DNA of 64,000 nt from assembly GCA_947475245.1 (NCBI GenBank), contig CANJLW010000003.1, positions 62,001 to 126,000 of the forward strand, given 5' to 3'. Below the pieces are notes generated by a model. That model did no database searches and had not been told where the DNA came from. It saw nothing but the letters and a program-made list of their open reading frames with translations. Below are positions 7,451-16,729 of this stretch, one piece after another. Each line of letters begins with the position of its first letter. Positions within the stretch are counted from its first letter, which is position 1. The position numbers and the translations under genes are program-made. Origin of the DNA: Acetobacteraceae bacterium. Its GTDB lineage: Bacteria > Pseudomonadota > Alphaproteobacteria > Acetobacterales > Acetobacteraceae.

Positions 7451-7533
7451 GGGACCAATCCTTCAACCAGGGGTTCGTAAGAAGAAGGATGGTCCCCGAT
7501 CGTGGCGAGATCGCGGCGGGTTCGTGATATCAT

Positions 7534-8598
7534 TCAGTCCAACAACCAGGCTGCCGCCGAGGCCTGGGCGATCTGCCGCACCTGCTGCATCAGCCCCGGA
7601 CCGACCGGAATACCCTCCGCCATGCGCTTCGCCGCATAGGCCCATTGCGGATCGCCCGCCACCATCACCGGGCGCGCCGGATCGATCGGCGTCGTCGCCC
7701 GCAGATCGCCGCAGAACTGCGCCACGTCCTTCTCGAAATCGGCCTGATCGCGGAAAATGCCGGGATCGATCGCCATGAAGAAATGGCCGATATCCATGCC
7801 CTGCGGCTTCTTCGTATGCATGGGATCGGTGATCAGGGTCGCGCCCGACAGGCACGAACCCAGAATGTTCACCATCGCCGCCAACCCATAGCCCTTGTAG
7901 CTGGAATTCTCCGGAGAGCCGCCCAACGACGTCAGGAACCCGCCCTTTTCCTTGGCCACCAGCGGATCGTTGCTGGGCGAGCCTTCCTTGTCCAACACCC
8001 AGCCGTCCGGAGTCGGCAGATTCTCGTTCGCCTTGTTACGGATACGACCCGCCGCCACCGTCGTCGTCGCCATATCCAGCAAAAACGGCACCCCGTCCGC
8101 GCTCGGCGCCGCGAACGACCAGGGGTCCGTGCCCAGACGCGCCTGCTTGCCGAAGGTCGGCGCAACCTGAATACCGGAAGCAGAGGTGCAGGCCATGCCG
8201 ATCAACCCCTCCTTCGCCGCCATCAACGTGTAGTAGCCGGTCGCGCCGAAATGGGCGGAGTTGTGTACCGCCGTCACCGCCATGCCGACCGTCTTGGCCT
8301 TCTGAATCGCCACGTTCATGGCGAAGTGCGACGGCACATGGCCAAGCCCGCCGCCCGCGTCGATCAACGCGGAAACCGGAGTCTCCCGCACGATCTTCGG
8401 ACGCGCGTCCATCTTGGCGCGGCCCGACCGGCGCAACCCGTCATAGCCGGGGATCATCGACATGCCGTGGCTGTCGACGCCATGCAGATCGGCCCACGAC
8501 AGAATGTCGGCGGTGACCTCGGCATTGTCTTCCGGCATGCCCCAGGCAAGCAGAATCGCCTTCAACTGGGCGCGATGGTTGGCATACGAAGCGGGCAT
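7534..8598 (-). CDS. Ldh-family (malate/L-lactate-type) dehydrogenase
   Basis: 354 residues of the LDH2/MDH2 oxidoreductase family, NAD(P)-dependent dehydrogenases of 2-hydroxy acids such as malate, lactate, ureidoglycolate or sulfolactate. Visible family motifs are ADLHGVDSHGMSM (about residues 37-49), AVHNSAHFGATGYY (about 112-125), MACTSASG, LGTDPWSFAAP and the late SSYKGYGLAAMVNILGS region. The start at ATG 8598 has CAGGAGACGACC before it; the frame is open further upstream without support. Exact substrate cannot be assigned. Confidence 0.9.
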   Translation of the reverse strand: MPASYANHRAQLKAILLAWGMPEDNAEVTADILSWADLHGVDSHGMSMIPGYDGLRRSGRAKMDARPKIVRETPVSALIDAGGGLGHVPSHFAMNVAIQKAKTVGMAVTAVHNSAHFGATGYYTLMAAKEGLIGMACTSASGIQVAPTFGKQARLGTDPWSFAAPSADGVPFLLDMATTTVAAGRIRNKANENLPTPDGWVLDKEGSPSNDPLVAKEKGGFLTSLGGSPENSSYKGYGLAAMVNILGSCLSGATLITDPMHTKKPQGMDIGHFFMAIDPGIFRDQADFEKDVAQFCGDLRATTPIDPARPVMVAGDPQWAYAAKRMAEGIPVGPGLMQQVRQIAQASAAAWLLD

Positions 8599-8693
8599 GG
8601 TCGTCTCCTGGATTGGTTGCCGCAAATTCGCCCGAAGCAGCCATTCCCGCAAGAGCGTGCTAAAGCGGTTCAACGATACCGGAGGAACGAACC

Positions 8694-9419
8694 ATGACGT
8701 TACGCCGAACCGCCCTCGCTCTCTGCCTGCTCGTCCCGGGTCTTCTGGCCCTGACCGTCGCCCCGGCCCGGGCGCAGGACTACGCCGCCATCGTCGCCCA
8801 ACCCGATCGGACCGACGCCGATCGGACGACGGACAAAAAGCGCGATCCCGTCAACCTGCTGAGCTTCGCCGCCCCGAAGACGGGCGCGCGCGTGCTCGAT
8901 ATGGGCGCCGGCGCCGGCTACAGCACCGAACTGATGGCCCGCGCCGTCGGCCCGACCGGCAAGGTCTATGCCCAGAGCGCCAACGTCTCGGAAAAACTGA
9001 CCGCCCGCCTCGCGACTCCCCCCATGGCAAAAGTCATCGCCCTGACCCGCCCGTTCGACGATCCCACGCCCGCCGATGTCACCGGCCTCGACCTCATCAC
9101 CTTCTTCTTCGCCTATCACGACACGACCTTTCAGCCCGTCGATCGCGCCAAAATGAACCAGGCCATGTTCGCCGCCCTCCGCCCCGGCGGCCTCCTCATT
9201 CTCGCCGACCACGCCGCTCGGCCCGAGGACGGAACAACCGTCGGCAAGACCCTGCATCGGATCGCCGAACACAGCGTGCGGACGGAACTCGAAGCCGCCG
9301 GCTTCGTCTTCGTCGCCGCCGCCGACTTCCTGCGCCATCCCGAAGACGAACGGACCGCCGTCGTCTTCCGCAACCCAACCCCGGTCGACGAGTTCGTGCT
9401 GAAGTTCCGCAAGCCGTAA
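8694..9419 (+). CDS. Exported class I SAM-dependent methyltransferase
   Basis: 241 residues. The N-terminus is a signal peptide (MTLRRTALALCLLVPGLLALTVAPARAQ, cut after ARA near residue 27). The remainder is a Rossmann methyltransferase: VLDMGAGAGYSTELMAR (motif I, about 65-81), an acidic residue after KVYA, LDLITFFFAYHD (motif IV) and ALRPGGLLILADH (about 162-174). It resembles the predicted exported methyltransferase group (COG4798-like). An exported SAM enzyme is puzzling because SAM is cytoplasmic. AGGAGGAACGAACC precedes the ATG. Divergent from the Ldh-type gene. Confidence 0.82.
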   Translation: MTLRRTALALCLLVPGLLALTVAPARAQDYAAIVAQPDRTDADRTTDKKRDPVNLLSFAAPKTGARVLDMGAGAGYSTELMARAVGPTGKVYAQSANVSEKLTARLATPPMAKVIALTRPFDDPTPADVTGLDLITFFFAYHDTTFQPVDRAKMNQAMFAALRPGGLLILADHAARPEDGTTVGKTLHRIAEHSVRTELEAAGFVFVAAADFLRHPEDERTAVVFRNPTPVDEFVLKFRKP

Positions 9420-9438
9420 CGGTGCCCTTACAAACCTC

Positions 9439-9468
9439 GGGACCGACCTTGCGCCAAGGGTCGGTTCC
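9439..9468 (+). terminator. Hairpin after the exported methyltransferase gene
   Basis: GGGACCGACCTTG pairs with CAAGGGTCGGTTCC (one bulge, one G-T) around a CGC loop. It has no T-run, so termination is probable rather than certain. Confidence 0.5.
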
Positions 9469-9504
9469 GGCAACTCTGCCGCACCGATAGACAGGGAGAG
9501 AGCG

Positions 9505-10329
9505 ATGGCCGACAACCGGGAATTGCTGCAGGCACGCTTCGGGATGGACATCCCGGACGCGGAGGTACCGGACGCCATCGCGCCCCTGCTCGATCGGCGC
9601 GTGGTGCGGCGCTACAAGGACGAACCCGTGCCCGACTCGCTGCTCGACGGCCTGCTCGCCGCCGCGCAATCCGCGCCCGCCAAGTCGGACCTGCAACAGT
9701 ATTCCGTCATCGTGATGCGCGACGCCCCGCGCATCAAACAGATCGCCGACTGGATCGGCACCATGGACTGGATCGCCACCGCGCCGGTATTCCTGATCTG
9801 GTGCGGCGACATGCGGCGCGGCCAGCGCCTGTGCGACATGCACGAGATGCCCCACGCCAACAACAACCTCGATACGTTCCTGAACACCGCGGTCGACTGC
9901 GCGCTCGCCATGGGCGCCTTCATGGCGGCGGCGGAGGCAGTCGGTCTCGGCACCTGCCCGATCAGCTACGTCCGCAGCCACATCGAACGCGTCTCCCCCC
10001 TCCTCGGCCTGCCGTCCGGAGTCTACCCGGTGGCCGGGCTGACCGTCGGCTGGCCGGTGTTCCGCCGCCCCACCTCGATGCGCCTGCCGCCGTCCGTCGT
10101 CGTGCACCGCGAACGCTACGACGACCGCAAGCTGGCGGAAGACATCGCGGGCTATAACCACCGCCGCCGCACCCGCGAACCGGTGGCCGCGGCCGGCCTG
10201 AAGAACAACGACATCTACCCGCCGCGCGACGGCGTGGGATGGAGCGAGAACGTCGCCCGCCAGTTATCGGTGCCCGAGCGCTTCGGCTTCAAGGCTTACC
10301 TCAAGACCAAGGGTTTCGATCTTGCCTGA
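9505..10329 (+). CDS. Nitroreductase / flavin reductase family protein
   Basis: 274 residues resembling NfsA-type FMN nitroreductases. An N-terminal RRVVRRYKDEPVPDSLL is followed by AAQSAPAKSDLQQYSVIVM (FMN contact region, about 52-70). DCALAMGAFMAAAEAVGLGTCPISYVR (about 132-158) is the core helix and cofactor site, and GLTVGWP lies near residue 180. The family transfers electrons from NAD(P)H to nitroaromatics, quinones or flavins. It overlaps the start of the first Nudix gene by 8 bp, so the three genes 9505-11587 probably form one operon. Confidence 0.9.
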   Translation: MADNRELLQARFGMDIPDAEVPDAIAPLLDRRVVRRYKDEPVPDSLLDGLLAAAQSAPAKSDLQQYSVIVMRDAPRIKQIADWIGTMDWIATAPVFLIWCGDMRRGQRLCDMHEMPHANNNLDTFLNTAVDCALAMGAFMAAAEAVGLGTCPISYVRSHIERVSPLLGLPSGVYPVAGLTVGWPVFRRPTSMRLPPSVVVHRERYDDRKLAEDIAGYNHRRRTREPVAAAGLKNNDIYPPRDGVGWSENVARQLSVPERFGFKAYLKTKGFDLA

Positions 10330-10966
10330 CGACCATACCCACCCCATCGATCAGAACGAGGCCCCTCGTCCGAAGACGGTGCAGGCGCGCCACGCCGCCA
10401 GCCTGATCGTGCTGCGCCACGGCGCGGAACCCGAGATGCTGATGGGCATGCGCGGCGCGAAGCACCGCTTCATGCCCAACCGGCTCGTCTTCCCCGGCGG
10501 GCGCGTCGATCGCGCCGACCTGTCCGCCGCCTGCGGCGCGGGCCTGTCGGAACGCACCGAAACCGCGCTGCGCAAGACCGCCAACCAGCGTTTGGCCTAC
10601 GGTCTCGCGATCTGCGCCGCCCGCGAACTGCGCGAAGAAACCGGCCTGACCCTGGGCGAACCGCCCGATCTCGACGGGCTGCACTACCTCGCCCGCGCCG
10701 TCACTCCGCCCAAGCTGCCCATCCGCTTCAACGCCCGCTTTCTCGTGGTTCACGAGGATCGCGTGTCCGGCACCCTCGGCGGCGACGGCGAACTGGACAA
10801 CCTGCGCTACTACGGCCTGACGGAGGCCCTGGCGCTCGACCTCGCGCTGCCCACCCGGCTGGTGCTGGAACAACTCAAGCTCTGGCTGGCAAAGTCCGAC
10901 GCGGAGCGCGCGGATGTGACGCGCACGCCGGTCCTGCTGCGCGATCGCGGTTGGAAGATGGAATAG
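10322..10966 (+). CDS. Nudix hydrolase, NUDT19-like, copy 1
   Basis: 214 residues. HAASLIVLRHG opens the fold, MLMGMRGAKHRFMPNRLVFPGGRVD gives the FPGG entry to the Nudix box, and AARELREETGL (about residues 100-110) carries the metal-binding RELxEE core. The G-x5-E half of the box is separated from REx2EE by a roughly 35-residue insertion, as in NUDT19/RP2-type acyl-CoA diphosphatases. The start is TTG 10322, inside the nitroreductase gene end. A tandem paralogue follows immediately (stop 10966, next ATG 10967). Substrate unknown; CoA derivatives are a reasonable guess. Confidence 0.85.
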   Translation: MPDDHTHPIDQNEAPRPKTVQARHAASLIVLRHGAEPEMLMGMRGAKHRFMPNRLVFPGGRVDRADLSAACGAGLSERTETALRKTANQRLAYGLAICAARELREETGLTLGEPPDLDGLHYLARAVTPPKLPIRFNARFLVVHEDRVSGTLGGDGELDNLRYYGLTEALALDLALPTRLVLEQLKLWLAKSDAERADVTRTPVLLRDRGWKME

Positions 10967-11587
10967 ATGGACACCGCGCCAAAGCCCAAGGCCGCCCGCG
11001 CCCGCCACGCCGCCAGTCTGATCCTGCTGCGCGGCGACCCCGCGAACCCCGAGATGCTGATGGGCATGCGCGGCGCGAAGCACCGCTTTCTGCCCAACCG
11101 TCTGGTGTTCCCCGGCGGCTCCGTCGACCCCGCCGACCTACGCGCCCCCTGCGCCACGCCGCTGTCGGAGCGCACCGAATGGGCCCTGCGCAAGGCCGCC
11201 AACCCGCGGCTGGCCTTCGGCCTCGCCAGTTGCGCCGCGCGGGAACTGGAAGAAGAAACCGGACTGTCCCTCGGCAGCCCGCCCGATCTCGGCGTGCTGG
11301 CCTATCTGATGCGCGCCGTGGCGCCGCTGACCGCGCCGGTGCGCTTCAATGCCCGCTTCTTCGTGGCCTGGGACAGCAACGTCACCGGGCAACTCGGCGG
11401 CGACGGAGAGTTGGAGAACCTGCGCTACTACGGCCTGCAGGAAGCGCTCGACCTCGATCTCGCCACGCCGACGCGGCGGGTGGTGGAGTATCTGCGGGAA
11501 TGGCTGGCCATGCCCGACGCCGACAAGGCGGCGGCCGCCAAGACCTTCGTGCTGCGCGCGCGCGAACCGCGCCGCTGGATGGAATAA
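10967..11587 (+). CDS. Nudix hydrolase, NUDT19-like, copy 2
   Basis: 206 residues, clearly a tandem duplicate of the gene before it. RHAASLILLRG, MLMGMRGAKHRFLPNRLVFPGG, AARELEEETGLSLGSPPDL and GGDGELENLRYYGLQEALDLDL are matched in copy 1. The catalytic REx2EE is intact. There are no bases between the copies. A strong terminator follows at 11588. Two intact copies suggest slightly different substrates or gene-dose selection. Confidence 0.87.
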   Translation: MDTAPKPKAARARHAASLILLRGDPANPEMLMGMRGAKHRFLPNRLVFPGGSVDPADLRAPCATPLSERTEWALRKAANPRLAFGLASCAARELEEETGLSLGSPPDLGVLAYLMRAVAPLTAPVRFNARFFVAWDSNVTGQLGGDGELENLRYYGLQEALDLDLATPTRRVVEYLREWLAMPDADKAAAAKTFVLRAREPRRWME

Positions 11588-11617
11588 CCGCCGTCTTCCC
11601 CACGGGGAAGACGGCGG
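11588..11617. terminator. Bidirectional terminator between Nudix copy 2 and the SDR gene
   Basis: A perfect 14-base inverted repeat CCGCCGTCTTCCCC / GGGGAAGACGGCGG with AC between, starting at the base after the TAA stop, between convergent genes. Confidence 0.75.
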
Positions 11618-11632
11618 CCGAAGCTCAGTCGA

Positions 11633-12547
11633 TCAGATCGGATCCCAGTCGAACACTTCGCCGGAACGATCCAGCGGCATGAACGCCTTTTCCAGCGCCG
11701 GGGCGGCGATCTTCGCGATGCTCTCCGGTGTCCAGCCGTCGGCGTTGTGCACGATGCGCACGGGACGCGGGGAGCTGAACAGGATGATCTCGTTCATCCG
11801 CGTGCCGAACACCTGACCGCTCACGTTCTTGGCGGCGTCGGAGGACAGGAACACCGCCATCGGCGCGTTCTTGTCCGGCGTCATCTGCTGGATCTTGGCC
11901 ACCCGCGCCTGCTGTTCCGGCGTCGTCGCGGGAATGGAGCTGGTCATGCGGCTCCACGCGAACGGCGCGATGCAGTTGGAGCGGACGTTGTAGCGCTGCA
12001 TGTCGAGCGCGATCGACTTCGACAGCGCGGTGATCCCGAGCTTGGCGGCGGAGTAGTTGGCCTGCCCAAAATTGCCGATCAGCCCGGATGTGGAGCTGAT
12101 ATGGACGAAGCTGCCGCTTTCCTGCTTGCGGTAATGTTCCGCCGCAGCGCGGGCTACGAAGAAGCTGCCGTTCAGATGCACGGCGATGACCGACAGCCAG
12201 TCGTCTTCGGTCATCTTGTGGAAGATCACGTCGCGCAGGATGCCGGCATTGTTCACCACGGCGTCGATCCGGCCGAAATGATCCATCGCGGCTTGCACGA
12301 TCTTCTGCGCCGATCCCCAGGCCGCCACGGATTCCGTGCAGATCGCGGCCTCGCCGCCGTTCTGCTCGATCAACGCCTTGGTCTGTTCGGCCGGAGACGC
12401 CGATCCGCCTTCGCCCGTCAGCGACGCGCCGATATCGGCCACGATTACCTTGGCGCCCGCTTTCGCCATCATGATCGCGATTTCGCGCCCGATCCCGCCG
12501 CCGGCACCGGTCACGACCGCGACCTTGCCCTCCATCATGCCCGCCAT
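11633..12547 (-). CDS. Short-chain dehydrogenase/reductase, fatty-acyl type
   Basis: 304 residues. The N-terminal Rossmann fold has VTGAGGGIGREIA (about 11-23), VNNAGILRD (about 94-102), a Ser in HISSTSG and YSAAKLG (catalytic Y-x3-K, about 163-169). A roughly 60-residue C-terminal extension follows the usual SDR length. The sequence is closest in style to the (3R)-hydroxyacyl-CoA dehydrogenase domain of multifunctional beta-oxidation enzymes. GGAGGGACGTAA precedes the ATG. Monocistronic, convergent with the Nudix genes. Confidence 0.87.
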   Translation of the reverse strand: MAGMMEGKVAVVTGAGGGIGREIAIMMAKAGAKVIVADIGASLTGEGGSASPAEQTKALIEQNGGEAAICTESVAAWGSAQKIVQAAMDHFGRIDAVVNNAGILRDVIFHKMTEDDWLSVIAVHLNGSFFVARAAAEHYRKQESGSFVHISSTSGLIGNFGQANYSAAKLGITALSKSIALDMQRYNVRSNCIAPFAWSRMTSSIPATTPEQQARVAKIQQMTPDKNAPMAVFLSSDAAKNVSGQVFGTRMNEIILFSSPRPVRIVHNADGWTPESIAKIAAPALEKAFMPLDRSGEVFDWDPI

Positions 12548-12652
12548 TTACGTCCCTCCAGTATGAGATGGCGGGAAACTAAGGGGATGCGGCACGGTTG
12601 GAAACCCTGTTTGCCGAAGGCGGGGAATCCGGCAAAGCGGACAGTGAACCTC

Positions 12653-12681
12653 TTGACGACACATCGTCGATAAGCCATCTG
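12653..12681 (+). promoter_or_regulatory. Promoter and candidate operator of the suf operon
   Basis: TTGACG (12653-12658) lies 15 bp from GCCATCTG (12674-12681). The palindrome GACGACACATCGTC (12655-12668) sits between the boxes, where a repressor such as the Rrf2 protein encoded just downstream would block transcription. Site and regulator pairing are inferred. Confidence 0.45.
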
Positions 12682-12746
12682 CACTCAATCAGGACCCGTA
12701 TGGTCCCCTTAGCACCGCACGCCAACCGCAAGGATGTCCCGACGCC

Positions 12747-13205
12747 ATGTTGAGGCTGTCGAAATTGACGGATTACGCCGTCGTCGTTCTGGTGCGTCTG
12801 GCGCGATCCGCCGATGTGCAGACGTCGCCCGGCATCGCCCTCGCCACCGGGATCCCCGAACCCACCGTCGCGAAGGTGCTGAAAACCCTCTCCGCCGGCG
12901 GCCTTGTCTCCTCCCAACGCGGCGCGCGCGGCGGCTACCGCCTGATGCGCGAATTGCACGCCATCCCCGTTTCCGACGTCATCGCCGCCATCGACGGCCC
13001 GATCGCGCTGACCGCCTGCGTCGACGGCTCCCTGACGGAATGCGAATCCCAGGGCCTTTGCCCGATGCGCGGCCGCTGGGACCCCGTGAACGACGCGATC
13101 CAGCAGGCGCTGGCCTCCATCTCTCTCGCCGATATGCAGGATGCCGCCCTGCCCGCCGCCTTCCGTGTGCCGCACCACGCCGTCTCGCTGCCCGCCGCCG
13201 AATAG
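12747..13205 (+). CDS. Rrf2-family Fe-S-responsive regulator of the SUF system
   Basis: 152 residues. The N-terminal winged helix is typical of Rrf2/IscR (LRLSKLTDYAVVVLVRLA; GIPEPTVAKVLKTLSAGGLV; GARGGYRL). Three cysteines in TACVDGSLTECESQGLCPM (about 98-114) match the Fe-S cluster ligands of IscR-type sensors. It is the first gene of the suf operon, 22 bp before sufB, as in other alphaproteobacteria where it represses suf when clusters are sufficient. It is often annotated as SUF system regulator. Confidence 0.93.
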   Translation: MLRLSKLTDYAVVVLVRLARSADVQTSPGIALATGIPEPTVAKVLKTLSAGGLVSSQRGARGGYRLMRELHAIPVSDVIAAIDGPIALTACVDGSLTECESQGLCPMRGRWDPVNDAIQQALASISLADMQDAALPAAFRVPHHAVSLPAAE

Positions 13206-13227
13206 CGTCGCCGAATAGGATCGCACC

Positions 13228-14712
<1,485 letters not shown>

Positions 14713-14717
14713 CGACG

Positions 14718-15467
14718 ATGCTGAACATTCGCGGCCTCGCCGCTTCGATCGACGACAAGCCCATCCTGAAGGGCATCGACCTGATCGTCCCGCCCGGCGA
14801 AGTACACGCCGTCATGGGGCCGAACGGCGCCGGCAAATCCACCCTCGGCTACGTGCTGGCGGGGCGGGAGGACTATGTCGTCACCGCCGGTTCCGCCGTC
14901 TTCAACGGCACCGAATTGCTGGGCATGGACCCGGAAGCCCGCGCAGCCGCCGGCGTGTTCCTGGCCTTCCAGGCGCCGATCGAACTGCCCGGCGTCAACA
15001 ACGCCAACTTCCTGCGCACCGCGCTGAACGCCATCCGCCGCTCGCGCGGCGAAGGCGAACTGGACGCGGTGCAGTTTCTCAAGTTGGCCCGCGCGGAAAC
15101 CAAACGCCTCGCGATGCCCGACGACATGCTCAAGCGCAACGTCAATGTCGGCTTCTCCGGCGGTGAGAAAAAGCGCAACGAAGTGCTCCAGATGGCGCTG
15201 CTGCGCCCGAAACTCGCCATCCTCGACGAAACCGACAGCGGTCTCGACATCGACGCGTTGAAGATCGTCGCCGACGGCGTCAACGCCCTGCGCGGCCCGG
15301 ACTTCTCCGCCCTCGTCATCACCCATCATCAGCGCCTGCTCGATCACCTCGTGCCCAACCGCGTTCATGTCCTGTCGGCCGGACGCATCGTGCGCAGCGG
15401 CGGGCCGGAACTCGCCCGCGAACTGGAAAAAAGCGGCTACGCCGGCATCGTCGCGGAGGCCGCGTAA
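14718..15467 (+). CDS. sufC: Fe-S cluster assembly ATPase SufC
   Basis: 249-residue ABC-type ATPase of the SufBCD complex. Walker A is GPNGAGKSTLGYVLAG (about 35-50). The Q-loop is in FLAFQAPIELPGV, the signature is GFSGGEKKRNE (SufC-specific, about 144-154), Walker B is LAILDETDSGLD, and the switch His is in VITHHQRL. No membrane segments, as expected for this soluble family member. ATG 14718 was chosen because it gives the standard MLNIRGL start 5 bp after sufB; longer upstream frames lie inside sufB. Confidence 0.97.
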   Translation: MLNIRGLAASIDDKPILKGIDLIVPPGEVHAVMGPNGAGKSTLGYVLAGREDYVVTAGSAVFNGTELLGMDPEARAAAGVFLAFQAPIELPGVNNANFLRTALNAIRRSRGEGELDAVQFLKLARAETKRLAMPDDMLKRNVNVGFSGGEKKRNEVLQMALLRPKLAILDETDSGLDIDALKIVADGVNALRGPDFSALVITHHQRLLDHLVPNRVHVLSAGRIVRSGGPELARELEKSGYAGIVAEAA

Positions 15468-15472
15468 CGGTC

Positions 15473-16729
15473 ATGAACGCCGTATCGCCGCCCCCGCGTC
15501 CCGGAGCCGCCGGCTTCCTCGCCCGCTACGAGTCCCTGATCGGCGCGCTGCCCGGCGACTCCGCCCTGCGCGCCGCCGCCGCCGCCGCGTTTCGCGCCGC
15601 CGGCCTGCCCGGCGGCGGGCCGGGGCGACGCATCGAGGCGTGGAAATACACCGCCCTGCGTCCGCTGGCCGATATGCTCTTCGCGCCCGCGCAAGCCCCC
15701 GACATCGCCGAACCGCCCACCCTCGCCGGTGCCGCCGCCAAGGTCGTCTTCGTCAACGGCGCTTACCGCGCCGCGATGTCCGCCCCACCCGCCTTCTTCG
15801 CGCGCTTCGCCGATCGGCCCGATTTCGGCACCCTGTCCTGGCCGGATCGCGAGCCGATGACGGCGCTGAACACCATGCTCGCCGCCGACGGCATGACCCT
15901 CGATATCCCCGCCAATACCGACGGCGGCACGGTCCATCTGGCCTCCATCGGCGTCGGCCCCACCGCCTTCCATCCCCGCCATCTCGTCCGCCTCGCCCCC
16001 GGCGCCAGCCTCACCCTGCTGGAAACCGCGAACGGGACCGGCCCATACCTGCACAATCCCGTCACCGAAATTCATGTCGGCGCCGGCGCCCGCCTGATCC
16101 ATGTCCGCCTGCAGAACGAGGACATCGCCGCCTTCGGCCTGTCCACCCTGTACGCGGACATCGCCGAACACGGCACCTACGACAGCTTCTCGCTGAACCT
16201 CGGCGGACGCATCGCGCGGGCGGAAATCCGCGCCACGCTCAGCGGGCCGCACGCAACCGCCCATCTGAACGCCGCCCAATTGCTGACCGGCACCCAGCAC
16301 AGCGACTTCACCACCGTCGTGCGCCACGCCGAACCGCACGGCGCATCCCGCCAGACCGTGAAGAACGTCCTCGCCGGCCAATCCCGCGGCGTCTTCCAGG
16401 GCCGGATCGAAGTCGCCCGCGACGCGCAGAAAACCGACGGCTACCAGATGAACCAGGCCCTGCTGCTGTCGCCCGACGCCGAGATGGACTGCAAGCCGGA
16501 ACTCGAAATCTTCGCCGACGACGTCAAATGCAGCCACGGCGCGACCATCGGCGCGCTCGACGCCGATCAGATCTTCTACCTCCGCAGCCGCGGCGTGCCG
16601 GCGGCGGAGGCGCGCGCCATCCTGGTGCGCGCCTTCCTGACCGAAGCGATCGACGCGGTCGCCGATGACGCGATCCGCGCCCTGTTGGAAGCCGGCATCG
16701 CCGGCTGGTGGGACAACCAAGCAGCATGA
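15473..16729 (+). CDS. sufD: Fe-S cluster assembly protein SufD
   Basis: 418-residue partner of SufB. The N-terminal helical part (about 1-110) is alanine-rich. The SufBD beta-helix core carries KNVLAGQSRGVFQGRIEVARDAQKTD split over about residues 300-325 and CSHGATIGALDADQIFYLRSRG (about 345-365), the strongly conserved SufB/D C-terminal signature. It starts 5 bp after sufC, and its stop overlaps the sufS start (ATGA), indicating coupled translation. Confidence 0.95.
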   Translation: MNAVSPPPRPGAAGFLARYESLIGALPGDSALRAAAAAAFRAAGLPGGGPGRRIEAWKYTALRPLADMLFAPAQAPDIAEPPTLAGAAAKVVFVNGAYRAAMSAPPAFFARFADRPDFGTLSWPDREPMTALNTMLAADGMTLDIPANTDGGTVHLASIGVGPTAFHPRHLVRLAPGASLTLLETANGTGPYLHNPVTEIHVGAGARLIHVRLQNEDIAAFGLSTLYADIAEHGTYDSFSLNLGGRIARAEIRATLSGPHATAHLNAAQLLTGTQHSDFTTVVRHAEPHGASRQTVKNVLAGQSRGVFQGRIEVARDAQKTDGYQMNQALLLSPDAEMDCKPELEIFADDVKCSHGATIGALDADQIFYLRSRGVPAAEARAILVRAFLTEAIDAVADDAIRALLEAGIAGWWDNQAA

